A stretch of DNA of 38,146 nt from IMG/VR virus record IMGVR_UViG_3300028883_000022, positions 1-38,146 of that record, one strand, 5' to 3'. This DNA is from a virus. A program made the translations under genes and the position numbers. This document shows, piece by piece, positions 12,424 through 21,012 of the stretch. A model generated the notes under the pieces. That model searched no databases. It had not been told where the DNA came from and saw only the letters and a list, made by a program, of their open reading frames with translations. Every line of letters starts with the position of its first letter. Position 1 is the stretch's first letter.

Positions 12424-14469
12424 TTACGAGTATTCGTACCCTTTGACATGGACAATCCGCCCCTTCTGCCGGATCTCCAAAACTTCAAATTTTTGCGCAC
12501 TCCAGTTGTAGCCGCCAGCGTTGTGGGTCACATCGATGATGTCCCCCCGCTCCAAAGTGCTGCCTTCCAGGTTGGTATCGAATTCGACAATCGTTCTCTG
12601 GTCTTTCCAAAGCGCCTTATTAAGGTCATTTTCTGCCCCGGCCCCACTAGAGTCACCAACAAACCGGTCGTTAATGTTTTTTACTCGAGTCCCGTAATTT
12701 GATTGGCTGGTTGCATCATCGTCATTCACTTCTTCCTGCATTTCGCTGCCGTCTGGATTTCGCATATATTTAAGTGTGATATCGTTATAGACGTCCGTGA
12801 TGGACATTTTTTGAGCTAACAACGACCCCCTAACTATATTTGCAGACGTAAAGCTTTTGATGGACGCCGATCCAGCAGTGTGCCTGCTTACCGTTACTTC
12901 GGCATCCTCATTTTTGTACATGATGACATTCTGCCGCTGGCATAGCTCGTCTAGGAGATCATAGAGATTGTTCTGCTCAGGCAAGTCAAACAGCCCCTGA
13001 ATTGAATCTGTTCCGAATCCTGTCGCAAGCGTGTCAAACGCCGAAGTGTTGGGGGTTACTCCCCCATACTCCCTCACAAGAGACTCTATTATCCCACCCA
13101 TATTTTCAATGCAGCCACCATTCCCGGGGGTTGATGTGTCTGGATGGCTGGCTCGCGACGATACCCAGGAACCATACTCCCACCCATTGACCTCCGCATA
13201 AATCTGAAAAGATTCATTCTTGCTATAGGTAATTTCCTTGAACGCCATGTACACTTTGCCAGAGTTGTTGTCGAAGGGTGGTGGCATTCCCCATGCGCCG
13301 CGACAGTGAAAGACAACATCGCTTTCAATAAGCGCCTTGGTGGCTGAAGCCCCTGGAATAGTAAAGAGTAGTGCATATAAAGAAGACGAGTTTCCCGTGA
13401 GATCATAGCCCCCCTGTACATAGAAGGTGCCATTCAGAATGCCGCTGGCATCAGTTCGGGAGTACAGCTTAACCGAAGAGATGTCGGAGTCGTCTACATC
13501 CTGATCCCAGTCTGGCATTTCGACAGTTAGGGAGCACCAGCCTTCGTCAAGGTGTCCAGCGGCATCTTCTGCTTCCAGCGTGGCATTTGTGTCATTATCA
13601 GAATCGCAACCATCTTCCGGGTCCGAGACTGACGATGTGTTGGCCTCGTTAGTTGAATAATCACCACTGGGTAAATGGTAATCGATCAGGGTCATAGGGA
13701 CTGACACAGAGACAATGCAACCATCAGAGGTGTTTTGAACGGTTGAATAAGAACTCACCTTTACCAGGCGCTTGAGACCAGTGTCGTATGCCCATAAATT
13801 TGTGATAGAATCAAGTTTATGGCCAGCAATGTACCAAACCGCGAGGCCGCCACCCATTTGAGTGTCTACCTGTATCGCTTTTACCAAATTGTGCTTGCGC
13901 TCAAAAGAGGTGACTGCCGCCACCGTTTTGCACAGGTTATATGCGCGGGCTCCATAGACAACCGGCAAAGCTTTCCCAATACTTTCGGGGGGTGCATTTG
14001 TCCATGGGGGTCCCTCAACGACTGAATCGGGGATTGTGGTGGTTCTTGCCCAATCCCAATCCTCTGAAACATTTATCGATACTTTCTTTTCCGTTACCGT
14101 GGGGCTGTTCCCCCTGATCTTCCCCTTGAAGCGTTGAAGGCTGTTGGCCAGGGTCAGGCTGTCCATGTGTTGCCAGATGGTGACGGTTGCGTTTCCCCAT
14201 ATCTCCGTGTCATATCCGCCGAACCAGTCATCCAGGTTGTTGAATTCGAGCGTAATGTCCCCGGTTGGGCAGATTCCTCGCCGCCAGTTTGCCTTTTCAA
14301 ATATGTTGATATCCCCCAGCAGGCGGCCATCATAGGCCTGGCCGCTCACGGTGATGTCTTTCGTGGACAGGTAGAGGGTGGAGCTGCTGAGCTCGAGCTT
14401 CACCAGCACCGTGGGGGCACTGCTGCTGGCGGCGATGGCCGTATTGTATCCGGCGCTGGCGGTCTTCAT
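12424..14469 (-). CDS. Tail tip / baseplate hub protein (681 aa)
   Basis: A large beta-rich protein following the tape measure and two small tail genes, where phages of this type encode the hub that closes the tail tube. The N-terminal part (about 20-150, with AYDGRLLGDINIFEKANW and ITLEFNNLDDWFGGYD) resembles distal-tail domains. The C-terminal part (about 500-681, with NLYDLLDELCQRQNVIMYK and ITLKYMRNP) has the look of a gp27/hub-type fold. A central region (about 290-420) rich in Asp/Ser and beta strands may be a carbohydrate-binding insertion. Starts in a TGATG overlap. Assignment rests mainly on gene order and size. Confidence 0.7.
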   Translation of the reverse strand: MKTASAGYNTAIAASSSAPTVLVKLELSSSTLYLSTKDITVSGQAYDGRLLGDINIFEKANWRRGICPTGDITLEFNNLDDWFGGYDTEIWGNATVTIWQHMDSLTLANSLQRFKGKIRGNSPTVTEKKVSINVSEDWDWARTTTIPDSVVEGPPWTNAPPESIGKALPVVYGARAYNLCKTVAAVTSFERKHNLVKAIQVDTQMGGGLAVWYIAGHKLDSITNLWAYDTGLKRLVKVSSYSTVQNTSDGCIVSVSVPMTLIDYHLPSGDYSTNEANTSSVSDPEDGCDSDNDTNATLEAEDAAGHLDEGWCSLTVEMPDWDQDVDDSDISSVKLYSRTDASGILNGTFYVQGGYDLTGNSSSLYALLFTIPGASATKALIESDVVFHCRGAWGMPPPFDNNSGKVYMAFKEITYSKNESFQIYAEVNGWEYGSWVSSRASHPDTSTPGNGGCIENMGGIIESLVREYGGVTPNTSAFDTLATGFGTDSIQGLFDLPEQNNLYDLLDELCQRQNVIMYKNEDAEVTVSRHTAGSASIKSFTSANIVRGSLLAQKMSITDVYNDITLKYMRNPDGSEMQEEVNDDDATSQSNYGTRVKNINDRFVGDSSGAGAENDLNKALWKDQRTIVEFDTNLEGSTLERGDIIDVTHNAGGYNWSAQKFEVLEIRQKGRIVHVKGYEYS

Positions 14470-14864
14470 CAGCTGATCTCTTCTTCCAGCTCCAGGGTGA
14501 TGTCGTGGAAACTGTTTTTCTTGCGTAAATATTTGAAATTGTTGATCCAGCGGCAGGTGTACAGCACCGAGTCCGTGTGCAAATACTCAAAGGTTTCCAG
14601 GGCTCCCTTGACGTTTTTGAAAAACGTTTCGAGATCCGAGATGGTCGTGGCGTCGATGTTATTCAAAACAAGCGTGAAGCGCCGGCGCTCCTCCCCGGCA
14701 CTGCGGCTCAGCAGGTTGCCGCCGGCATTCAGTGCGTATTCGGCATTGTCGTCCATGATGGGATCCGCCGGGACCTTGGGCCGCCGATCATTATCCTGCC
14801 AGACCACGCTGTCCGTGGCACCGGCCTGATCCGGGTAGTAGAGAGCGCAGATCGTGGTAGCCAT
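14469..14864 (-). CDS. Minor tail protein, paralogue of the next gene (131 aa)
   Basis: Starts MATTICALYYPDQAG at an ATG overlapping the upstream stop (TGATG, 14864). The C-terminal part, FEYLHTDSVLYTCRWINNF, aligns with LTGFNATTYAVRWINRF of the neighbour at 14864-15232, so the two are probably paralogues within the distal tail. Together they likely form rings between tube and hub. The longer in-frame reading to 15074 runs through the neighbour and is rejected. Confidence 0.7.
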   Translation of the reverse strand: MATTICALYYPDQAGATDSVVWQDNDRRPKVPADPIMDDNAEYALNAGGNLLSRSAGEERRRFTLVLNNIDATTISDLETFFKNVKGALETFEYLHTDSVLYTCRWINNFKYLRKKNSFHDITLELEEEIS

Positions 14865-15232
14865 CAGGGGGTGTACTCCTGTAAAATGATCGATCCGTTG
14901 TAGCGGCCATGAAGGCCGGGAGTAAGCTGGAAATTGAACCTGTTGATCCAGCGCACAGCGTAGGTCGTGGCGTTGAAGCCCGTCAGCGCCAGGCGGCTGT
15001 GCTTGCCGTTTGCACCATCCCAGAAGGTTTTGAGGTTGCCATAGTCCGTCGATGTGAGATGGGCCAGGTGCCACTCCAGCCGCACGAACGGACCGCCCAA
15101 CTCGTAGGCCATTCGCGAAAGGTCTTCAAATTCAATAATTTCAATGGAATACCGACTCTCATAGACCAGATGATCCACGTCCTCATCGTCCCATGACACC
15201 GTGGCGCCGGCCGGGTAGATCTGCAGCTGCAT
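14864..15232 (-). CDS. Minor/distal tail protein (122 aa)
   Basis: Beta-rich protein (IEIIEFEDLSRMAYELGG, RLEWHLAHLTSTDYGNLKT) immediately after the tape measure, overlapping its stop (TGATG). In siphoviruses this position holds distal-tail or minor tail proteins that cap the tube. The shared RWIN[R/N]F motif with the next gene supports a duplicated tail module. Family not identified by name. Confidence 0.7.
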   Translation of the reverse strand: MQLQIYPAGATVSWDDEDVDHLVYESRYSIEIIEFEDLSRMAYELGGPFVRLEWHLAHLTSTDYGNLKTFWDGANGKHSRLALTGFNATTYAVRWINRFNFQLTPGLHGRYNGSIILQEYTP

Positions 15233-16818
15233 CAGGTTTTCACCACCAGGTCAGACTGACCGCTGCGCGACATATCCACCAGCTCATCGTTGATGCGCAC
15301 CCGGACCAGGTCGCGGAGTCCGGCATCATCAAAGCTGAGGTGGATTGTGGTGGCGCCACCCTGGGGCCCGTTCACGTTGGGGCTGGATAGCGGCGTGACC
15401 TGGACATGCTCCCGCCCGCCGGGATTGTCCCCAACCAGGATCGGCGTGGGGCCGTTGGTGATGAAATCCCCGCCGCTGGCGAAGCCGAACAGGGATTTGG
15501 TGAGAAAATTACCAAACCCGATCCCCGTAATCGGGGCGCCGATACCCATGGCAGTGAGGAGCCCATAAAAGAGCGTCAGCAGGCCGGCTTTTGCCGTAAG
15601 CTGGACCATCAGTGATTCAACTGTATTCAACAGGGCCTTGCCAAGATGCTGCCCCTGCAGGGTGGCGTAGGCCAGGGAGTCGGCAAATTGGTCAACGTAA
15701 CCAACGGCGACAGGGAACCAGTCTGAAAGCCAGGTAGAGTAGTCGGCAGCCGGTAAAGCGGCTTGCTCATACGCCTGCGCCGATTTTATCACCAGCTCGT
15801 TGTGTTCTCGCAATTTGCCATTCAGATCTCCCAGCTGCATAAGCTGCGAGTTATAGAGTTCCCCAACGATTTTCAGCTTTGCATACAAAAGTTCATGGTT
15901 CTCGGTGGCGTTTGCGACATTGGTGTCAAGATCAGCCACTTCGGCGTTCAGCTCTTCCAGCATTTTAGCGAGCTCCAGCCCGGACATCTCCGAAACCTCG
16001 CCTGCGAATTTCTGCAGATCCTCGCCAAAGGTGACCAGCTGCTCACCATAGTTCACTTGCCCCATTCGTTGAAGGGCTTCAGCTACTTTCTGTGCGGAAT
16101 TCGCGAGTGCTTCGAGAAACCCCGCCCCGCTGATGACGGCCGGGGATAACAAAGCGCCCATTGCTTCGCCAGCGTCATTCATGGCGTGTTTCATCTGTGC
16201 GATTTTTCCGGCGGCAGTATCGCCGGCGGCGCGTGCAACGCCCCCGACCTGCTTTTCGATTTCGCCCAGGATCGCGACGAAATCCCCGGAAGCGGCAACG
16301 TCATCGTCAATCGTGATGCCAACCTCCCGCAGCTCGCCGGTGAGCCCCATGGCCGCCTTGCCGACCTTATTTGCAGCCGTCCGCATGTCCCCGCCCATGA
16401 GTTGAGCGATATCGGCCATCACGCTGATGGCCTGGGGCATAACGTCATCACCGATTTGCTTGTATGTCTGCAGAAACCCGATTCCTTCGATGATCGCTTC
16501 GTCGCTGAACAGGGTCACCTTCTGAAGCGTGTTGGCATACTCCTGCATTCGAGCGCTGAGCTCTGGCGTATAGCGCCCCATGGATTTCATTACTTGTTCC
16601 ATGGTCGCCACGGCCTGCTCTTTGCGATTGAAGGCTTCGGTGGCCTGGTTCACTGCGGAAATGAGAGCGGTTGGGCCGATCAGTGCCGCCCCGAACGTCA
16701 GGGCCGATGAGGTCATATTCTTCAGCGCCCCTGAAATTTTGTTCTGGCTCTGCTGGACGCCCTTCGAGGCTTTGTCCCGGTAGAGCAGCTCGAGAACGGC
16801 GCGAGATGTTGTTGTCAT
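15232..16818 (-). CDS. Tail tape measure protein (528 aa)
   Basis: Long Ala-rich helical protein with the features of a tape measure. It has an N-terminal helical region starting SRAVLELLYRDKASKGVQ, coiled-coil stretches (about 270-330, with AKMLEELNAEVADLDTN), a hydrophobic membrane-like segment (about 400-440, GLLTLFYGLLTAMG) and a glycine-rich C-terminal tail. Tape measures set tail length at roughly 0.15 nm per residue, so at 528 residues the tail should be short for a siphovirus (order of 80 nm). The ATG overlaps the stop of the frameshifted chaperone gene (16815-16818). Confidence 0.85.
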   Translation of the reverse strand: MTTTSRAVLELLYRDKASKGVQQSQNKISGALKNMTSSALTFGAALIGPTALISAVNQATEAFNRKEQAVATMEQVMKSMGRYTPELSARMQEYANTLQKVTLFSDEAIIEGIGFLQTYKQIGDDVMPQAISVMADIAQLMGGDMRTAANKVGKAAMGLTGELREVGITIDDDVAASGDFVAILGEIEKQVGGVARAAGDTAAGKIAQMKHAMNDAGEAMGALLSPAVISGAGFLEALANSAQKVAEALQRMGQVNYGEQLVTFGEDLQKFAGEVSEMSGLELAKMLEELNAEVADLDTNVANATENHELLYAKLKIVGELYNSQLMQLGDLNGKLREHNELVIKSAQAYEQAALPAADYSTWLSDWFPVAVGYVDQFADSLAYATLQGQHLGKALLNTVESLMVQLTAKAGLLTLFYGLLTAMGIGAPITGIGFGNFLTKSLFGFASGGDFITNGPTPILVGDNPGGREHVQVTPLSSPNVNGPQGGATTIHLSFDDAGLRDLVRVRINDELVDMSRSGQSDLVVKT

Positions 16819-17608
16819 TGTGACTCTCCCCAGATTTCTGCCCGCTCACGTTCCAGGAATGCCAGAATAGCCCAGTCGTCCAGGGACAGCATATTCACGT
16901 CGATGTGCCCTGCCGTTTCCCGTATCTTCAATATATTCAGCATGTTTTGAACGTACTGGATAAGGGGCTCCATTTCGCGGGACGGGCAGCGGCTACAAAA
17001 CTGTTCACGCTCGGAATCTGGGAGGAGAAACAATTCGCAATGCAAGCAGTCTTCATAGTCATCTTTCCCGAGAACAACCCGCAGGGCCTCCTTCAGTTTT
17101 TTTTTAAATCAGCCTGGTCCTTTTCCGACTTCTCGGCGGCATCCACCAGCTCATCCTTTTTATCCTTCGGGAGAAACCGAGCGGCGCTGGGGCTATTGAT
17201 CACTGCCCCGAACACATGATTGGCAAGCAATAGCAAATGGTGGCCAGCGCTGACCTCCAGGTGGGTTTTCCAGTCCTGGATATCCTGGCCCAGCTGTTTC
17301 CAGCTATACTTCTCGCCACCTACTTCGACATCCCCAGAGGAATCCGGCTGCAAGCACTCATAGCCGCGGCAATCCACAACCAGGTCAAGCGCGGAAGCGA
17401 TCAGCTTCTCGCGGGTAACCGACTCCATGATCTTGCGTAGCGCGTCTTCACCCTGGCCCTGTGCTGCAGCCATCGCTGCTTTGCGGGTGCCATCCAGATG
17501 AAAACGCAGGATCTGGTCGGTGGATGGCGGGGAATAGAGGAGAACGCACCTTTCCCCACCATCCATGATCTCAAATTCTCGCGGCGGACCACCAAGTCTG
17601 AAAGCCAT
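16815..17608 (-). CDS. Tail assembly chaperone, -1 frameshift fusion product (264 aa)
   Basis: A -1 slip at A AAA AAC (17096-17102) carries ribosomes from the 171-aa upstream frame directly into the downstream frame, without a stop, to 16815. That frame has no good start of its own: its first ATG (17045) lacks a ribosome-binding site. The extension begins after the slip and contains a Cys set CLHC ... CSRC (C-x2-C-x16-C-x2-C), which should bind zinc, then a short helical tail (MLSLDDWAILAFLERERAE). In lambda and many siphoviruses G and G-T recruit tail tube subunits to the tape measure. The gene lies between tube and tape measure as expected. Confidence 0.85.
17093..17608 (-). CDS. Tail assembly chaperone, unshifted product (171 aa)
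   Basis: The zero-frame product ends DLKKN just after the slippery run. It is a mixed protein with a beta-rich N-terminal part (FEIMDGGERCVLLYSPPS) and helical remainder, with an acidic/basic tail. By gene order (after the tail tube, before the tape measure) and by the frameshift it corresponds to lambda gpG. It is expected in excess over the shifted form and is not present in mature virions. Confidence 0.85.
   Translation of the reverse strand: MAFRLGGPPREFEIMDGGERCVLLYSPPSTDQILRFHLDGTRKAAMAAAQGQGEDALRKIMESVTREKLIASALDLVVDCRGYECLQPDSSGDVEVGGEKYSWKQLGQDIQDWKTHLEVSAGHHLLLLANHVFGAVINSPSAARFLPKDKKDELVDAAEKSEKDQADLKKN
17096..17102 (-). promoter_or_regulatory. Programmed -1 ribosomal frameshift site (A AAA AAC)
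   Basis: On the minus strand the codons read TTA AAA AAA AAC TGA, giving the classical heptamer A AAA AAC in the right phase immediately before the zero-frame stop (17093-17095). A nine-A run of this kind is rare in this GC-rich genome. Sliding back one base joins the frame that continues to 16815. Confidence 0.85.
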
Positions 17609-17611
17609 TCA

Positions 17612-18649
17612 TCACCCCGCGTAAGCTGCTTGGGCGTTATAGACCGTGAGCAGGACGCTGCCGTGGGTGGCGTGCTGCAGAACATCGCATTCCACGTCCA
17701 CGGTCATGATGTCACCGGAAAGCCCCATGGGTTTCCATTTGACGATATTCACCAGCGGGAAGATCAGATTGAAGCCGAAGTAATTGGCTCCATCGCCATC
17801 CACCTTGCTGCTGCCATAGACCTCGAACTCAATGCCCTTGTTCGACAGGCTGGTCATGCTGGCCAGCTCAGCGGCGCCGGCATCCAGCTCCAGGGTCATG
17901 GACAGGGTCTGGCTGCGCTTGCCGCGCACGGCCCTCTCCAGGACACCGTCACCATTCCAGTAATACCCGTCATCCACGTTACAGTTGTTGTTGTATCCCC
18001 AGTTCGCGCTGACGATACGGGAGGTCAGGTCGCTGGACCCGCTGAGGTCTGCGGTCGTTTTGTTCTGACTCACGCTGCCATCGTATCCGGTACCACTCCA
18101 GACCTTCGCGATACCGGCCATCAGCGGGTTCTCGCTAATAGCGCTGGGGCTTTCGCTGCCGGCAGCGGCCGTGCCGCTGCCGATGCAATTTGCCGCGATA
18201 CTCCAGAACCCCTTGCGCTGGCACGAAAGGGTGAAATCATTGATGAAAACGCCGGAATACTTGCGCTGCAGGGAGCCATGGAGCTTGTCCTCAACGGTGA
18301 AGGACGGCAGTTCATACGTCGATAGCGGCGTGATCGTGTGGACGTAGCTGTCGTAAGCGCCTTCCTGGGCGCTACTGATGGATCCCAGTGCATAGGTGGC
18401 AATGCCGGCCAATGTGTTTGGCCGCAGCTTGGATTGCTCAATGGGGATCTCGATCCGGTTGGCAACCTCCCAGGTGTTGTTTCCCTCTTCGTTGGACCCG
18501 ATCTCGTCCCGATCGTTGTCGGTCTCGACGATGGGCTCGCCCGGCTGGCTGTTTACGCGCAGTTCGCAATCGACCGTTTCGGCCGTATCATACGCCGCTT
18601 CCTTGCTGAAAAAGGATACATATAATTTGCGGCCATGTCCCTTGTACAT
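17612..18649 (-). CDS. Major tail (tube) protein (345 aa)
   Basis: Starts MYKGHGRKLYVSFFSKE after AGGAGAA. Beta-rich with alternating hydrophobic strands (NRIEIPIEQSKLRPNTL, FINDFTLSCQRKGFWSI) and few helices. It lies between the tail terminator and the chaperone pair, the standard place of the tube subunit. At 345 residues it is larger than minimal tube proteins (~180-250), so it may carry an additional surface domain (about 160-230, Ser/Gly-rich). Confidence 0.75.
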   Translation of the reverse strand: MYKGHGRKLYVSFFSKEAAYDTAETVDCELRVNSQPGEPIVETDNDRDEIGSNEEGNNTWEVANRIEIPIEQSKLRPNTLAGIATYALGSISSAQEGAYDSYVHTITPLSTYELPSFTVEDKLHGSLQRKYSGVFINDFTLSCQRKGFWSIAANCIGSGTAAAGSESPSAISENPLMAGIAKVWSGTGYDGSVSQNKTTADLSGSSDLTSRIVSANWGYNNNCNVDDGYYWNGDGVLERAVRGKRSQTLSMTLELDAGAAELASMTSLSNKGIEFEVYGSSKVDGDGANYFGFNLIFPLVNIVKWKPMGLSGDIMTVDVECDVLQHATHGSVLLTVYNAQAAYAG

Positions 18650-18650
18650 A

Positions 18651-19121
18651 TCAGTTCTCCTCTTCAAGGGCCACGATCACTTCCGTGGTCCCGGTAACGG
18701 CCCACCCCTGCTTGAGGGGGAACCAGGTGATCTCGAACGATCCGTTGTCGATGTTCTGTGCGTTTCCGCTGAGGATGCTGCCCGAATCCTTCATCTCCCT
18801 GATCAATCGGCGGACTTCCGCCACAATTCTTTTCGCGCTGGTATCCAGCGCATTCAGATCCGCACCAGCGACCACGATCTCCAGGACCATGTCCACGGTG
18901 AAGTCAAACGCTCCGAAAGACGTCTCATCCCCCGGCAGTTCATCACTGCCTCCGGTGACCATCACGCCGATCAGAGGGAGCTCGTGTTCCCCAACCTCTT
19001 CCAGGCGGCCGGAGATCTTTTGCTGGATCGTGGTGACATTGTCCGAGTCGCCCAGCCAGGTATCCGCCTGCAGGGCGGTGACCATCTGGGTTTCAAGGGT
19101 GTTGTACTGGTTATCGGCCAT
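18651..19121 (-). CDS. Tail terminator / tail completion protein (156 aa)
   Basis: Starts MADNQYNTLETQMVTALQ at an ATG overlapping the upstream stop by one base. Contains an alpha/beta arrangement (helix, strand LPLIGVMVTGG, strand FTVDMVLEIVVAG, helix KRIVAEVRRLIREM, strand TTEVIVALEEE) like lambda gpU-type terminators. These cap the tail tube and join it to the head. Position between the gpG-like connector and the tube agrees. Confidence 0.7.
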   Translation of the reverse strand: MADNQYNTLETQMVTALQADTWLGDSDNVTTIQQKISGRLEEVGEHELPLIGVMVTGGSDELPGDETSFGAFDFTVDMVLEIVVAGADLNALDTSAKRIVAEVRRLIREMKDSGSILSGNAQNIDNGSFEITWFPLKQGWAVTGTTEVIVALEEEN

Positions 19122-19630
19122 CAGGCACGCTCCAGGCTTTTGATCAACATATTGCGCAGGGTATTCACTTCGGACGGGGCGTTGATGAACAGCCACGGAC
19201 GCAGCTTCTGCTGGTGGCCGCCATACTTCATCCCGCTGCGCAGCTCCAGCTTGTTGCGGTCCATGCGGCTACTCAAACCGCCCTCGCGAGACATGCGCCC
19301 CTTGTCCCGCATGAGCTGTGAGCTGGAGGTAACACGCGCCCCGGACGGACGCAGGCGTCCCTGGACAACACCGTCGCCCCGGACCTTTGCCACGCCGCCC
19401 TCGGCCGGGACCACAGTCCCGTCCTTGCGCGTGTACTGCGGAGCGAACCACGGCCATTCCACGCCGCGATAGCTACCGCCATTGCCCAGCTGGTCAAATG
19501 TTTCCCGGGTCCATTTTATCAGAACAACCTTGGCCCGCTTGAAGAACGGGCGGGGATCGATGGCCCGGCCACGCAGCCGTTTCAGGGCCGGCCGGATCTC
19601 GTCGCGGGAGATATTCAGTCTGAACTCCAT
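19121..19630 (-). CDS. Mu gpG-like virion morphogenesis protein (169 aa)
   Basis: Basic protein with pattern typical of the phage virion morphogenesis family: a helical start, FDQLGNGGSYRGVEWPWFAP (mid-region) and a run of Arg/Ser-rich segments (KGRMSREGGLSSRMDRNK), then a C-terminal RPWLFINAPSE. In Mu-like head modules this gene follows gp36 and acts in head-tail joining. Confidence is moderate because the family is recognised by overall pattern only. Confidence 0.7.
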   Translation of the reverse strand: MEFRLNISRDEIRPALKRLRGRAIDPRPFFKRAKVVLIKWTRETFDQLGNGGSYRGVEWPWFAPQYTRKDGTVVPAEGGVAKVRGDGVVQGRLRPSGARVTSSSQLMRDKGRMSREGGLSSRMDRNKLELRSGMKYGGHQQKLRPWLFINAPSEVNTLRNMLIKSLERA

Positions 19631-19636
19631 GATCCC

Positions 19637-20140
19637 CTACCAGTCAAAGGTGTCCACGCTGCCGTTCTCGTCATCGATGAGCTCGCCTTCATCGTCGTAG
19701 CGGGCACGGCGCATGGCCGGTTCCGCATTTGCGTGGGTGTGATAGACGTCGCTGCTGGACCCCAGCTGGGCACCATCCGGATCGATCACTTCCAGATCAC
19801 CCTCGCGAATCCGCTTGAGCATCCGGTATGCCCGATTCTCCATGGAGGTGGCGCCGCTGGGTTCGTCACCGTCACGATTGATCTGCTTGATCCGGCGCAG
19901 GATCAGAGCAACGGTCAGCTCCCTCGTGATGCGATCGATGATGGCGGGCACATTGTCCGGATCGAACTTCTGAGTATTGGAATTGTACCCGGCACTGAAC
20001 AACGGCCCTACGGCACCATCCACTTCCGCAGTCGCCTCCAGGATCCGCGCATCGATGTAATCGTTGTCGATGCCTGTCGGCAGGCTGGTGGGCAGCTCGT
20101 CGGAGACCTTTGCGCGGGTGGTGTAGCCTGAGAGTGCCAT
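19637..20140 (-). CDS. Mu gp36-like head-tail connector (DUF1320 type, 167 aa)
   Basis: Helical protein with the typical start of this family (MALSGYTTRAKVSDELP), then DNDYIDARILEATAEVDG and IDRITRELTVALILRRIKQI, which follow the DUF1320/gp36 adaptor pattern. Such adaptors form a ring under the portal and connect to the tail. The acidic C-terminal tail (YDDEGELIDDENGSVD) is probably flexible. Starts in a TGATG overlap with the 54-aa gene. Confidence 0.75.
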   Translation of the reverse strand: MALSGYTTRAKVSDELPTSLPTGIDNDYIDARILEATAEVDGAVGPLFSAGYNSNTQKFDPDNVPAIIDRITRELTVALILRRIKQINRDGDEPSGATSMENRAYRMLKRIREGDLEVIDPDGAQLGSSSDVYHTHANAEPAMRRARYDDEGELIDDENGSVDTFDW

Positions 20141-20304
20141 CAGTCCTTCTGCTCCCTGGTTTTGCGCGGCGGCTTTACGGCCAGGCCACGCTTCACCATC
20201 AGGTGGTCATCCGGCAATTCCACGATCTCACCCGCGGTGAAGGTCTCCGAAGGCTGGTTGCCCTCGGAGATGGTGGTGGAGTTTGTGATCAGCCACTTCT
20301 TCAT
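20140..20304 (-). CDS. Small structural-region protein (54 aa)
   Basis: A short ORF, starting MKKWLITNSTTISEGNQ, lying between two head genes with one-base TGATG overlaps at both ends (20304 and 20140). The segment FTAGEIVELPDDHLMVKRG resembles the short beta motif of small proteins in Mu-like head operons that feed into connector genes. Function unknown, but the exact double coupling makes it a real gene. Confidence 0.75.
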   Translation of the reverse strand: MKKWLITNSTTISEGNQPSETFTAGEIVELPDDHLMVKRGLAVKPPRKTREQKD

Positions 20305-20948
20305 CACGCACCGTCCTCTGGCGGACGATTTTCCATAATAGCGAGAATGCGCTCGCCTTCATTCCAGCGACTGTAACCGGAGACGCCCAGGTGCTTCAGA
20401 AGCTCGATCTGCTCGTCCTTATTCAATGCTTCCAGTGCTTCCCCGTTGAAGTCACTGAACTGCTCTGGATCGAATAGGTTATCCTCTTTTTCGGCAGATT
20501 TTCTGGCCGCCTCTTCCTCGGCCTCGCGCTGTTCTTTGGAGATCTTCAGGATCTCGTCCACCAGGTCGCGGGTCTGCTTGATGGATGAATGATCGATTCC
20601 CATGTCATCCGCGATGGCGCGAATGCTTTCTGGCGCAAGGCCGGAAAGGTAATCGAAGTTCATTGTTTCCATGGCTTTACGCTCAAGTATCCACTTGATG
20701 CGCTCCTCCTTGGAAAGGTTGGGCTTGCCTTCCAAACCCATTTCGACGGCCAACTCCTCAATGCGGTCCGGACTCAGCTTGAGCAATCCGGGCTCGCTGA
20801 AATCCACCACGGGCGGGGGATCGTCAGGAAGCCGGGCAAAGCCCTTCTTGATCATGCGTTCGGCATCGACCTTTGGCAGATCCATCGGTTTGCCGGCCGG
20901 TGTCACCTTGCCCTTCAGGCTCAGGTTTCGATTGGTGATGATCTTCAT
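20304..20948 (-). CDS. Head-operon protein with SAP/Rho_N-like helical repeats (214 aa)
   Basis: Starts MKIITNRNLSLKGKVTPAG after GAGGAGC. The first ~60 residues form a small beta domain (PMDLPKVDAERMIKKGFARL) seen in Mu-like head operons. The rest holds at least three short helical modules, around LSPDRIEELAVEMGL, LAPESIRAIADDMGI and KDEQIELLKHLGV. They look like SAP or Rho N-type helix-extended-loop-helix modules and suggest binding to nucleic acid or to capsid partners. It lies between the capsid gene and the connector genes. Specific function unknown. Confidence 0.65.
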   Translation of the reverse strand: MKIITNRNLSLKGKVTPAGKPMDLPKVDAERMIKKGFARLPDDPPPVVDFSEPGLLKLSPDRIEELAVEMGLEGKPNLSKEERIKWILERKAMETMNFDYLSGLAPESIRAIADDMGIDHSSIKQTRDLVDEILKISKEQREAEEEAARKSAEKEDNLFDPEQFSDFNGEALEALNKDEQIELLKHLGVSGYSRWNEGERILAIMENRPPEDGA

Positions 20949-21012
20949 GTTTGCTCCTCGTTTTCGAGGGCGGGTCATCCAGACCCGCCCTCTATGGGAT
21001 CAGGGGAGAGAA

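Noticed and set aside
18396-19472. Plus-strand open frame of 358 codons opposite tail genes
   Set aside because: Antisense shadow of the tail tube and terminator genes, which have good start signals and expected gene order.
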